Both the position numbers and the translations under genes were made by a program. Below the pieces are notes generated by a model. The model had not been told where the DNA came from. It did not search any database and saw only the letters and a program-made list of their open reading frames with translations. Source: JBEHWX01 sp048498995 (lineage in GTDB: Bacteria; Bacteroidota; Ignavibacteria; OLB7). From it: 64,000 nt of DNA. Shown one piece after another: positions 43,927 to 52,800 of this stretch. The stretch lies in NCBI GenBank assembly GCA_048498995.1, contig JBEHWX010000017.1, positions 18,331 to 82,330 on the forward strand, given 5' to 3'. The first letter of the stretch is position 1. Each line of letters begins with the position of its first letter.

Positions 43927-44433
43927 TCACTTCTCCAGATCGAGCTTCCGGTTCTCGCCGGCGTCATAGGTCTGGCCGGTGACGATCGCCTTGGCGAATC
44001 CGAAGAGCTTCACCATGCCGCTCTTCGGCGAATCCCAGTACTCGGCCTCCTGGACGCTCACCTTCAGAAGCACCAGATCGGGATCCTCCAGGCCATCGGG
44101 GAACCATGCCTTGTAGGCGGGATTCCAGAGCTCCTTCATCTTCGCGCGATCCTCGACCACCTCGGCCATGCCGGAGACCGAGACGTAGCGATCGTCGCCG
44201 GGATCGGCATAGCTGACATTGACCCGGTGCTCGCGCGCGATCTCATCGACCTTCGGCGTGCTCTTGTCGGTGAAGAACCAGAGATCGCCATCGAACTCAC
44301 TCTGCTGGGTGGTCATCGGGCGGCTGTGAAGGCTCCCGTGATCATCGACGGAGGTCATCATGGCGAACTTGATATCCTTGATCATCTCGCGGAGCTTGGC
44401 GATCGCCTCGGTCCGATCCTTCTGCTGCTGCAT
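43927..44433 (-). CDS. Pyridoxamine-5'-phosphate oxidase-like flavoprotein (general stress protein 26 type)
   Basis: The ATG at 44433 has GAGGAAA upstream. The 168-aa sequence shows the split-barrel FMN-binding pattern of the GSP26/PNPOx-like family: FAMMTSVDDHGSLHSRPMTT, GDLWFFTDKSTPKVDEI, NVSYADPGDDRYVSVSG and LLKVSVQEAEYWDSPKSGM. Members bind FMN or FAD and are stress-associated in Bacillus; catalytic activity is usually unproven. It lies divergent to dapD with 210 nt between. Confidence 0.9.
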   Translation of the reverse strand: MQQQKDRTEAIAKLREMIKDIKFAMMTSVDDHGSLHSRPMTTQQSEFDGDLWFFTDKSTPKVDEIAREHRVNVSYADPGDDRYVSVSGMAEVVEDRAKMKELWNPAYKAWFPDGLEDPDLVLLKVSVQEAEYWDSPKSGMVKLFGFAKAIVTGQTYDAGENRKLDLEK

Positions 44434-44587
44434 CACTGTTTCCTCGTAGCTTGTTCGTGACTGTACGATTCGAGAGGAGGGAACGGTCAAGCCACATGCC
44501 ACCGGGCGTCGGACATTACCACTCGCTACCCTCCGTTACGATCGAAGTCCCGATCTTTGCGGCGCTCGCGGCACGGGCCGTAACGAT

Positions 44588-44617
44588 CCGTTCATTATTG
44601 AACTCACTATTGAACGG
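44588..44617. promoter_or_regulatory. Operator-like dyads upstream of dapD
   Basis: GTTCA-TTAT-TGAAC (44590-44603) is followed by a third TGAAC (44611-44615); the outer bases also form CCGTTCA-N16-TGAACGG. TATTGAAC is a direct repeat with 12-nt spacing (44596, 44608). This suggests a binding site with three half-sites 27 nt before the dapD ATG. The regulator is unknown. Confidence 0.45.
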
Positions 44618-44643
44618 AAGCCAACCAAAGAATCGACATTGAC

Positions 44644-45483
44644 ATGACCGGAGAACTGCAGCAACGGATCGAGCGCCTCTACGCGCTCCCGGCATCGGAG
44701 CTTCCGCTGGAGGAGGCGAACAGGACGTTCGAGGAGCTCCGCGGGGCGCTCAACCGCGGGGAGGTGCGCTCGGCCGAGCGTAACGACGATGGGAAATGGC
44801 GCGTGAATGGTTGGGTCAAGCAGGGCATTCTCGTCGGGTTCCGCGCCGGAAAGCTCGCCGACGCGTCATTCGGCGGATTCTCCTTCTTCGACAAGGAGAA
44901 CCTTCCGGTCAGAAAGCTCGAGCTCGCCAACAACGTCCGACTGGTTCCCGGTGGCTCGACGATCCGCGACGGCGCCTACGTGGCGCCCGGGGTGATCTGC
45001 ATGCCGCCGATGTACATCAACATCGGCGCGTATGTCGACGAGGGGAGCATGGTGGATTCCCATGCCCTGGTCGGCACCTGCGCGCAGGTCGGCAAGCGGG
45101 TGCACGTCAGCGCCGCGGCGCAGATCGGCGGGGTGCTCGAACCGGTCGGCGCCAATCCGGTGATCATCGAGGACGATGTGCTGATCGGCGGCAACTGCGG
45201 CGTCTACGAGGGAACCATCGTCAAACGGCGCGCGGTGCTGGCCGCCGGCGTGGTGCTGACCGCATCCAGCCGCGTCTACGACGTCGTCAACGGGCGGATC
45301 ATCTCCGGCTCGGCCGACCGGCCGCTGGAGATCCCGGAAGGGGCGGTGCTCATCGCCGGCTCCAGAACATTGAAAGGGGAGTTCGCCGCCGAGCACGGAC
45401 TGGCGATCTCCACGCCGATCATCGTCAAATACCGCGACGAGCGGACCGACGCCCGGACGGCGATCGAGGAGGCTCTCCGCTGA
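44644..45483 (+). CDS. dapD: 2,3,4,5-tetrahydropyridine-2,6-dicarboxylate N-succinyltransferase
   Basis: The 279-aa sequence has the N-terminal helical domain and the left-handed beta-helix of DapD: TIRDGAYVAPGVICMPPMYI, NIGAYVDEGSMVDSHALVGT, SAAAQIGGVLEPVGANPVII, EDDVLIGGNCGVYEGTIVKR, with hexapeptide periodicity. The enzyme transfers succinyl from succinyl-CoA in the lysine/diaminopimelate pathway and thus supplies peptidoglycan precursor. The PBP1A gene is 63 nt downstream, so both may be co-transcribed in a cell-wall operon. No clear Shine-Dalgarno before the ATG. Confidence 0.96.
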   Translation: MTGELQQRIERLYALPASELPLEEANRTFEELRGALNRGEVRSAERNDDGKWRVNGWVKQGILVGFRAGKLADASFGGFSFFDKENLPVRKLELANNVRLVPGGSTIRDGAYVAPGVICMPPMYINIGAYVDEGSMVDSHALVGTCAQVGKRVHVSAAAQIGGVLEPVGANPVIIEDDVLIGGNCGVYEGTIVKRRAVLAAGVVLTASSRVYDVVNGRIISGSADRPLEIPEGAVLIAGSRTLKGEFAAEHGLAISTPIIVKYRDERTDARTAIEEALR

Positions 45484-45546
45484 TCGGAGAGCTCCAACAG
45501 GGTACAGGTATCCGGCAGGATACAGGGTAATCGACACGTGGAACCG

Positions 45547-47883
45547 ATGAACGGCAACAACGCGAACGACAGACAATCAGAATCTCCATTCGGAGTCCGG
45601 CGCTCCCATCTCCGTTCGGCCGCGGGGGTCACCCTCGTGGTGGCGGCGTTCGTGGTGATCGCTCTGGTGGTCTACTTCATCGAGATCGCCAGCGGCCTCC
45701 CGTCGCTCGAGGAGCTCGAGAATCCCCGTCCGGATCTGGCCACGCGCATCTACAGCTCCGACGGACAGCAGATCGACCAGTTCTTCGTCCATCACCGCAC
45801 CTACATCCGCTACGACTCGATCCCGAAGGCGTTCGTCAAGGGATTGATCGCGACCGAGGATCAGAAGTTCTACGATCACTGGGGAGTGAACCTGGAGCGC
45901 ATCCTGAAGGCGGCGATCAAGAACGTGGTGGCGATGAACCTGACCAAGGAGGGAGCCAGCACGATCACGCAGCAGCTGGCGCGCAACCTCTACCTGTCGC
46001 AGGAGACCACGATCACCCGTAAGCTCCGCGAGCAGCTTACCGCCGTGCAGATCGAGCGGACCTACACGAAGAACGAGATCCTGGAGATGTACGCCAACAC
46101 GGTCTACTTCGGCCGGGGCGCCTACGGCATCCAGGTGGCCAGCGAGATCTACTTCAACAAGGGGGCGATCAACCTGACGACCGACGAGTGCGCCTACCTC
46201 GTCGGCCTGCTCAAGGGGCCGGAGAACTACAACGCCGACGAGCATCCGGATCGCGCGCTGGAGCGCCGCAACACGGTGCTCGCGCTGATGCGCGAGGTGG
46301 GCTATATCGGCGACAACGATTTCGACGTCTACTCGAAGAAGCCGATCGTCCTGGCAAAGCTGGAGCGCCGCACCTCGAACTCCATCGCCTCCCATTTCAT
46401 CGAGGCGGTCCGCCAGGTGCTCTCGCGCGAGCCGAAGCTCCAGGGCTACAACCTCTACCGGGACGGGCTGGTGATCTACACCACGCTCGACAGCCGGATG
46501 CAGCGCGAGGCCAACGACGCGGTGCGCGAGCATCTGGAGGATTTCCAGCCGCAGTTTGACAAGACCTGGAGCTGGAAGGGGAAGCAGGATCTGCTGAAAT
46601 CGCTGGTCGAGCGCGCCGCGCGCGAGAGCGATCAGTACAAGTCGGCGATCTCCGACGATCAGAAGACCGAGGTGATGCGGGAGCTGACGACCCGCTCCTC
46701 CTTCATCGACTCGGTCAAGCGGGGGGCCACGCAGATCGAGGTGGGATTCATCGCGATCGAGGCACACACCGGCTACGTGAAGGCGATGGTCGGGGGAAGC
46801 GATCTGACCTCCGGACGCGGACTCAACCACGTGACGCAGATCCGGCGCCAGCCGGGCTCGGCCTTCAAGCCGTTCGTCTATGCCTCGGCGCTCGAACAGG
46901 GGATGACCCCGAACTCGAGCATCTCCGCCTCCTCCTTCAGCTACCGCACCGCGACCGGCGAGGTCTGGAGCCCGAAAGGCTCCGGCACCGGCGGCGTGGT
47001 CAACCTCCGCACCGGCCTGAAGTTCTCGATCAATACCGTCGCCGCGCGACTGATCACCGAGAAGACGTCGCCGGCCAAGGTGATCAAGCTCGCCAAGTCG
47101 CTCGGCATCAAGTCGCCGATCCCGGAGTTCCCGTCGATCGCGCTCGGCACCGCCGAGGTGACCCCGTACGAGCTGACCGCCGCCTACACCGCCTTCCCGA
47201 ACGACGGCGTCTTCATCGAGCCGACGATGATCCTGAAGGTGGAGGACCGCTGGGGGCACGTGATCTACCAGGCGCCCCGCGTGATGCACGACGCGCTCTC
47301 CCCGAAGGTCGCCAGCGACATGGTCTCGATGATGCGCGGCGTGGTCGACGGCGGCACCGCCAGCTCGATCCGCCAGTGGTTCGATTATCCGGCGGCCGGC
47401 AAGACCGGCACCACGCAGGATTTCGCCGACGCATGGTTCATCGGCTACACGCCGGAGGTGGTGGCCGGCGCCTGGATCGGCTTCGACGATCACCGGATCA
47501 AGTTCACCGGCTGGTACGGACAGGGAGGCAAGGCGGCCGCGCCGATCTGGGGACGCTTCATGGCGAAGGTCTATCAGGACGATCGCCTGCCCTACGACGA
47601 GCGGGACTTCGGCCCGGCGCAGGAGCGCTCCTTCAGCCGGATGCCCTACAACGTGCGCGATATCCCGCTGGAGAACAGCGAGCCCCCGAGCGACGTGATG
47701 GAGAACACCAACGACGAGGGGACGAGCCCGGACAATTCGAACCAGAACAGCAGCGCGCCGCCGCCGGACAAGCCGTCGTCGCCGACCGATCTGGAAGGGA
47801 AGGGGGATGTGGTGGGGCCGATCCGCCCGGCCGAGAAGAACCCGGAATCCTCGTCGAAGAAGTTCGAGGACAAGCCGAAATAA
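45547..47883 (+). CDS. Penicillin-binding protein 1A family (bifunctional transglycosylase/transpeptidase)
   Basis: A cytoplasmic N-terminus, one membrane anchor (GVTLVVAAFVVIALVVYFIE), then the GT51 glycosyltransferase with IATEDQKFYDHWGVN (catalytic Glu near residue 104) and ASTITQQLARNLYL, and a penicillin-binding domain with SxxK in QPGSAFKPFVYA (near residue 436), SxN as SIN, and KTG in AGKTGTTQDFADAWFIGYTP (near 618). The C-terminal 70 residues are acidic/Ser/Pro-rich. It polymerises and cross-links peptidoglycan. An in-frame GTG at 45538 is an alternative start. Good terminator downstream. Confidence 0.95.
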   Translation: MNGNNANDRQSESPFGVRRSHLRSAAGVTLVVAAFVVIALVVYFIEIASGLPSLEELENPRPDLATRIYSSDGQQIDQFFVHHRTYIRYDSIPKAFVKGLIATEDQKFYDHWGVNLERILKAAIKNVVAMNLTKEGASTITQQLARNLYLSQETTITRKLREQLTAVQIERTYTKNEILEMYANTVYFGRGAYGIQVASEIYFNKGAINLTTDECAYLVGLLKGPENYNADEHPDRALERRNTVLALMREVGYIGDNDFDVYSKKPIVLAKLERRTSNSIASHFIEAVRQVLSREPKLQGYNLYRDGLVIYTTLDSRMQREANDAVREHLEDFQPQFDKTWSWKGKQDLLKSLVERAARESDQYKSAISDDQKTEVMRELTTRSSFIDSVKRGATQIEVGFIAIEAHTGYVKAMVGGSDLTSGRGLNHVTQIRRQPGSAFKPFVYASALEQGMTPNSSISASSFSYRTATGEVWSPKGSGTGGVVNLRTGLKFSINTVAARLITEKTSPAKVIKLAKSLGIKSPIPEFPSIALGTAEVTPYELTAAYTAFPNDGVFIEPTMILKVEDRWGHVIYQAPRVMHDALSPKVASDMVSMMRGVVDGGTASSIRQWFDYPAAGKTGTTQDFADAWFIGYTPEVVAGAWIGFDDHRIKFTGWYGQGGKAAAPIWGRFMAKVYQDDRLPYDERDFGPAQERSFSRMPYNVRDIPLENSEPPSDVMENTNDEGTSPDNSNQNSSAPPPDKPSSPTDLEGKGDVVGPIRPAEKNPESSSKKFEDKPK

Positions 47884-47933
47884 TCGCCGGTCTCCGGGCA
47901 TCCCCGCGACGCGGTCGATACGGCATGAATGCG

Positions 47934-47967
47934 ACAGGGGCATGATGGATCTCCATCATGCCCCTGT
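47934..47967. terminator. Bidirectional terminator between PBP1A and the AHSA1 gene
   Basis: Perfect 15-bp stem ACAGGGGCATGATGG / CCATCATGCCCCTGT with a 4-nt loop ATCT, then GTCGTTTCAC. Convergent neighbours. Confidence 0.85.
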
Positions 47968-48000
47968 GTCGTTTCACGGCGAAGCGTCTCGGGCCGCGCC

Positions 48001-48825
48001 TCAGGCGACGTCGCTCGCCTCGCCGACCGGCGCGGCGTGGCCGGCCAGCCAGGACTGCCAGAGCGGCTCCTCGCGGCCGGCGACGGCCGCGGCCTGATCG
48101 CCGTAGAGAAAGAGGTGGACGCGGAGATGGGTCTTTCCTCCCATCGGCATGGCGAACAGGTGGGCCACGCCGGAGGTCGGCTGATCCAGACGGATCAGCA
48201 GCTCCGGCCACTCCGGTGCTCCGACCCGCTCGATCACCCCGGCAAGCGCCGGCACGCCATCGGCGGTGCTCACCCGATCACCAACCCCGGCTCCATCGAT
48301 GCCGAGCGCGCCGAGGAGCGCCGGCCATGCCTCGGCGACGGGAGTGGCGGTATTCTCCGCCATCTGCAGCGTCGTGCCGGTCTGGCCGCGGAAGTAGGTG
48401 AGATAGAGGTTGAGGATCCGGAAGAACGCACCCCAGCCGTGGACGGTCCCCGCGAACTGGTTGTCCCAGTCGTCGGTCTCGGCAAACCAGCTGTGCACGA
48501 CGCGGACCACGCAGGTTCCCCCGGAGCGCGCCTCGACGATCCATTCGGTCCCCATCGCCGGACTGCCGGGCCCCATTCCACCCTCGTTCTCGGCGGTGAA
48601 CCGGCGCGGCGGGTCCCAGGTCCTGACCGTCGAATGCGACACCATGCCGGGGCCGAAGTTCGCGGTGATGTCGCCGCCGGGGCGCCCGTCGATCTCGGTC
48701 GGGACGAACCAGGATGTCACCCCCGGCCCGGTCGCGATGGCCTGCCAGACTTCTTCCGGCGTACCCGGTACTTCGACTTCGGCCTGGACGTATCGGCGTC
48801 CGGACTCGTCTTTCTGCACACTCAT
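48001..48825 (-). CDS. SRPBCC/AHSA1 (activator of Hsp90 ATPase-like) domain protein
   Basis: Start at ATG 48825, overlapping the stop of the regulator upstream (ATGA). The N-terminal 150 residues are an AHSA1 domain (YVQAEVEVPGTPEEVWQAIA, GPGVTSWFVPTEID, MGTEWIVEARSGGTCVVRVV, HSWFAETDDWDNQFAG). A second SRPBCC-like half fills the C-terminus to 274 aa. These proteins bind hydrophobic ligands in a helix-grip fold. Pairing with an ArsR-type regulator is a common arrangement, and the regulator probably controls this gene. Confidence 0.88.
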   Translation of the reverse strand: MSVQKDESGRRYVQAEVEVPGTPEEVWQAIATGPGVTSWFVPTEIDGRPGGDITANFGPGMVSHSTVRTWDPPRRFTAENEGGMGPGSPAMGTEWIVEARSGGTCVVRVVHSWFAETDDWDNQFAGTVHGWGAFFRILNLYLTYFRGQTGTTLQMAENTATPVAEAWPALLGALGIDGAGVGDRVSTADGVPALAGVIERVGAPEWPELLIRLDQPTSGVAHLFAMPMGGKTHLRVHLFLYGDQAAAVAGREEPLWQSWLAGHAAPVGEASDVA

Positions 48826-49424
48826 GATTGCTCCTTGGTTGAAGATTCGTGCGGAACGGGGTGCGCCATGATCATCACGCGATGAGGCCGCCCGCCCGGC
48901 GCGGACGGGTCGTGGTAGCGCGCCACGAGGGAGGTCATGGCCCTGGTCAGCTCCTCGGCGAAGGCGGCGCGCTCGGCGGCGGACCGGAATCGGATTTCGG
49001 TGTCCATCGAGAGCGTGGCCAGATCCTTCTTCTGCTCCCTCGACCTGCGGATCAGGTCCCCGACCTCCCGGACCACGCGTGCGGCCAGGGCGATCAGGAA
49101 GGTGGCCGACAGCCGGTCCGATCCCTGCCGGGGCTCGGCGGCGATCGGTCCGAGCGCCTTGGGGGAAACGACGTAGGATCGGGAGGTGGCCACCAGCAAC
49201 CGCTCGGTGAGCCCTCCCCACCGCCGCTCCTCGGCCACCCGGACCAGCCCGCTCGCCTCCAGCGCGCGCAGATGGTAATTCACCTTCTGCCGCGGAATAC
49301 CGACCCGCATCGCCAGCGCCGCGGCCGAGGCCGGAACGGCAAGCTCCGAGAGGAGGCGGTTCCTGAGCGGCTCCAGCGCCACCGTCGCCACCGCCGGGTC
49401 ATCGATGATCTCGACGTCGAACAT
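48822..49424 (-). CDS. ArsR-type winged-helix transcriptional regulator
   Basis: The wHTH spans residues about 12-85 (EPLRNRLLSELAVPASAAAL, AMRVGIPRQKVNYHLRALEA, SGLVRVAEERRWGGLTERLL), typical of helix-turn-helix_5/20 proteins. The rest is helical and may be a dimer or sensor region; no cysteine metal site is seen. I chose ATG 49424, which sits six bases after a -10 element, so the message would be leaderless; a TTG at 49460 in the operator is an unlikely start. Downstream AHSA1 gene overlaps by 4 nt. It is probably a repressor of its own operon. Confidence 0.88.
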   Translation of the reverse strand: MFDVEIIDDPAVATVALEPLRNRLLSELAVPASAAALAMRVGIPRQKVNYHLRALEASGLVRVAEERRWGGLTERLLVATSRSYVVSPKALGPIAAEPRQGSDRLSATFLIALAARVVREVGDLIRRSREQKKDLATLSMDTEIRFRSAAERAAFAEELTRAMTSLVARYHDPSAPGGRPHRVMIMAHPVPHESSTKEQS

Positions 49425-49430
49425 GGGCGC

Positions 49431-49460
49431 AATATAGCCCTTGACAAAAATATTTGTCAA
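49431..49460 (-). promoter_or_regulatory. Promoter with overlapping operator dyad for the ArsR/AHSA1 operon
   Basis: On the minus strand TTGACA (49460-49455), an 18-bp spacer and TATATT (49436-49431) make a textbook promoter. A perfect dyad TTGACAAA-4 nt-TTTGTCAA (49441-49460) covers the -35 and most of the spacer. Transcription would begin at or next to the A of the ATG at 49424. Confidence 0.75.
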
Positions 49461-49583
49461 GAGGCGGCGGGGTTATCTCCGCATAATGGATGATATCGTC
49501 GGGCGGGAACGTCGCCGATGAAGGTTGTGGTGATCGGGCCCGCGCCGCCGCGTCCGATCGAGGCCGCGCCGCTTCCGGAGCGC

Positions 49584-49614
49584 GATGGCGTTCAGAGGAT
49601 GGCACTCGTGGAAA
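49584..49614. repeat. Diverged copy of the radA 14-bp repeat
   Basis: GATGGCGTTCAGAG then GATGGCACTCGTGGAA aligns with two units of GATGGCGCTCGGAA (the reverse complement of the repeat after radA) with a few substitutions. Confidence 0.4.
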
Positions 49615-49618
49615 CGAC

Positions 49619-49682
49619 AAGCTCCATGGGACCGGCCCGCCATCCCCGATCGGGGGAGGAAGGGCGCGCTCCCATGGAGCTT
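49619..49682. repeat. 13-bp inverted repeat enclosing a GC palindrome
   Basis: AAGCTCCATGGGA (49619-49631) and TCCCATGGAGCTT (49670-49682) are exact inverse copies with 38 nt between, which include the palindrome CCCCGATCGGGG (49644-49655). It lies downstream of the AddA-like gene and could end its transcript; the 377-nt space around it (49425-49801) has no credible gene. Confidence 0.75.
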
Positions 49683-49801
49683 CGTTCGAACAGAGCCTTC
49701 CGGCGCCGCCAATGGCCCGATGCTCCGAGCTCCGGTATCGGCGCGGCGGCGTTCGCGCGCACCGTCGGCGATCATGGCGCCGGCCGAATCGCGCGCCGCT
49801 C

Positions 49802-52800
49802 CTACACCACCTCCTCCCGTCCCAGCAGGCACGCCCCCTCGATCCAGTAGGGGCACTCCGGGCAGTGCGGCGTCCGGAGCGGAAGCCGTCCACCGGTTCC
49901 GTAGGTCAGATCCCGGATCTCGGCCAGATCCCGCGCGATATCCTCCTCGATCCGCTCCATGTCCGCGCGGGTGAAGAGCGTGCGCCGCGGCAGCTCCGGC
50001 GCGCAGGCGAAGATGAGCGTGGCCGCCACCCGCTCGAGCCGCCCGTCCATCCGCATCAGCAGATAGGCGTACACCCGGAGCTGCGGCAGATAGCTCTCGG
50101 CCAGCCGGTCCAGCTCTCCGGGCTCGGTGTCGATGGTCTTGAAGTGGACGATGGATGTCTCCCCGCCGGGCCCCCTGAGCACGCGATCGGCCACGCCGAT
50201 CAGCAGCTCCTCGCCGAACGGCAGCGTCAGCTCGTACTCCACCTGGGGGCGCGCGCCGCCGGGGAAGAGGGTGGCCACCACCTCCTCCGAGGTGAACATC
50301 CGGAGGAAGGGCTCCAGCAGACGGAGCCGGAGCCGGTCCTGCCGCTCCGAGGTGAGCGGGTGGGTGGCCAGCGCCTGCTCCACCAGCGCGCCGAGCCGCT
50401 CAGGGTCGATGCCGTCGGCGCCGGCCACCGTATCGAGCCGGTAGGCCACGTAGCGGAACAGACGGGCATAGATGGTCCCCTCCTCGGTATCGCGACGATC
50501 GGGATCGATCATGTACGCCTCGCCGATCTCCTCCGGCATGCCGAGGCGGAAGGCCAGGTAATACTTGGTCGGACACTGATGATGGACCAGGATCTGCGTG
50601 GCCGAATAGGTCTCGCCGGTGGCGCGCGGCACGATCGCCTCGGCGCGGACCAGCCCGGCGCGGAACGGGACCGGCGGCCGGGTAAGGGGCACGTGCCGCG
50701 GCAGGTCGGCCACGCTCCGGAAGCACCGGATCGGCAGCCTCCAGCGCGCCGTGACGCGCGTGGCGCCGTCGGGCGCCAGAAAGGGGAGATCCTCCACCTC
50801 CAGCACCCGCTCCTCGTCCTCCTCCGGCACCGAGCCGAGCGGCGCCAGGGCCCAGTCGAGCATCGTGTCGGTCGTGGGGTGATCCGGATCGTGGATACCG
50901 GAGAGGATCAGGTGATCGCGCGCGCGGGTGGCGGCCACGTAGAAGAGGCGCGCCTCCTCGGCGCGGTTGCGCGCCCCCTCGCGAATCGCCATCAGCACCG
51001 TCGCCGCCGGACGGTGCTCCCGCCGGTTGAACTTCCAGTTCCAGCCGAAGCCGAGCTTCTTGTCGAAATAGGGCTCCGACGGCGGCCGCACGCGGGAGTG
51101 GAGCGAGGGGAGTATCACGATCGGGAACTCGAGCCCCTTGGCCCCGTGCATCGTCATCAGGCGCACCGCGTCGCGTCCGCTGGTGACCACCGCCTCCCCC
51201 TCCAGCTCCTCCCGCTCGACCAGCTCGGTGATCCGCTCGACGAAATCGAACAGGTTGGTGAAGCCCCGCCCCTCGAACTCCCGCGCGATCTCGATCAGCT
51301 TCTCGACGTTGGCGAGGTTCTGCTCCCCCCGCTCGGCGCCGATCACCGCGCCGCGCCAGCCGGTCCGCTCCACGATCCGCCGGATCAGCATCGAGATCGG
51401 GACCCGTCCGGCCATGCTCCGGTCGTCGGCGATCATCTCCACCGCGCGGCGCAGGGCCGGCTCGGCCGCGTCGGAGCCGGCGCGACGCGCGGCGCGATCC
51501 CACAGTCCGGCCGCTTCCTCGCCTCGGCGCGGAGGACGGAGCCGGAAGAGCTCGGCGTCCGAGACGCAGAAGTAGGGGGAGCGGAACAGCCCGATCAGCG
51601 CAATCTCGTCGTGCGGATCGATCAGCGCGCGGAGGTAGTTCAGGAGGTCGTAGATCTCCTGCGTCCGGTAGAACCCGACGCCGCCGAACGTGATGAACGG
51701 GATACCGTAGCCGCGGAGCGCCCGCTCGATCGCCGGGAACTGGGAGCGCTTGCGGCAGAGAATCGCCACGTCGGTGAAGCGGGGAGCACGGGGCGCCTCG
51801 ACGCCGTCCGGACCGGGCTCCCAGACCACGCCATCCCCCTCGACGAGGGAAAGGATCCGCCGGGCGATCATCTCCGCCTCGGTCGGGGGGGGCTCCGCGG
51901 GAAGAAGCTCGAGCCCCGGCTCAGGAGCATTCCGCTCCGGAGCATTCCGCTCCGCCTCCCGGGGAGGATCGGTCAGCAGCATCTCCACCCGTCCTTCCCC
52001 CTCGGAGACGCGGGCGCAGACGAGCGGCTCGTAGATCACGCCATCCCCTGCGCTCCCCTCGATCAGGGGGGCACAGGCGGCGTTGACATAGGCGCAGATG
52101 GAGGGGAGGAGGCGGAAGGAGGCGTCGAGCCCGATCATGCCGAGCGATTCCTCCAGGGTACGGGGGGGAACCGGCTCGCCGCGGAACAGAAGATCGGTGC
52201 CGCCGAAGCCGCCGGCCGCGTTGGCCTCGAGGATCTCCCGGTTGGCCTGCTCGAAGACCGCCACGTCCGCGTTGCGGAAGCCGTAGATCGACTGTTTCCG
52301 GTCGCCGACGATGCAGAGGTTCCCGAAGCGGAGATCGGCCAGCATGTGGCGCGCGATCGCCAGCTGCAGCTCGTTGGTATCCTGGAACTCGTCGATCATC
52401 AGGTAGCGGAACCGGCGGGCCACGCGCGCGGCCGCCTCCGGACGCTCGAGCGCGGCCAGAAGCCGGAGCTGAAGATCCTCGAAGTCGAGCGCGCCGACGG
52501 CGTTCTTCCGGGCATCGTAGCCGCGGAGGATCTCGTCGTAGAGCGCCAGGAGGATCCGCGCGTCCCAGAGGAGCTGCGGATCGTGCTCCGGCTCGGCCTC
52601 CCCGGAGAAGAGGCGTGGCGCCCGCCGCCACGAGGCCATCACGCGGGTGATCGGCTCCTCGAGGAGGGGAAATTCATCCTTGGTGATCGCGTAGCTCCCC
52701 TTCCTGATCCCCTTTGCCTCCTTGGTGCAGAGGATTTCGGTGACCAGATCGCGGGCATCGGCGATGACGCGGCGGATATCGCCGGAGCCGCGGATCCCCC

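Noticed and set aside
49473..49856. 127-aa minus frame and 110-aa plus frame between the regulator and addA
   Set aside because: Arg/Gly-rich shadow composition; the region holds inverted and tandem repeats instead.
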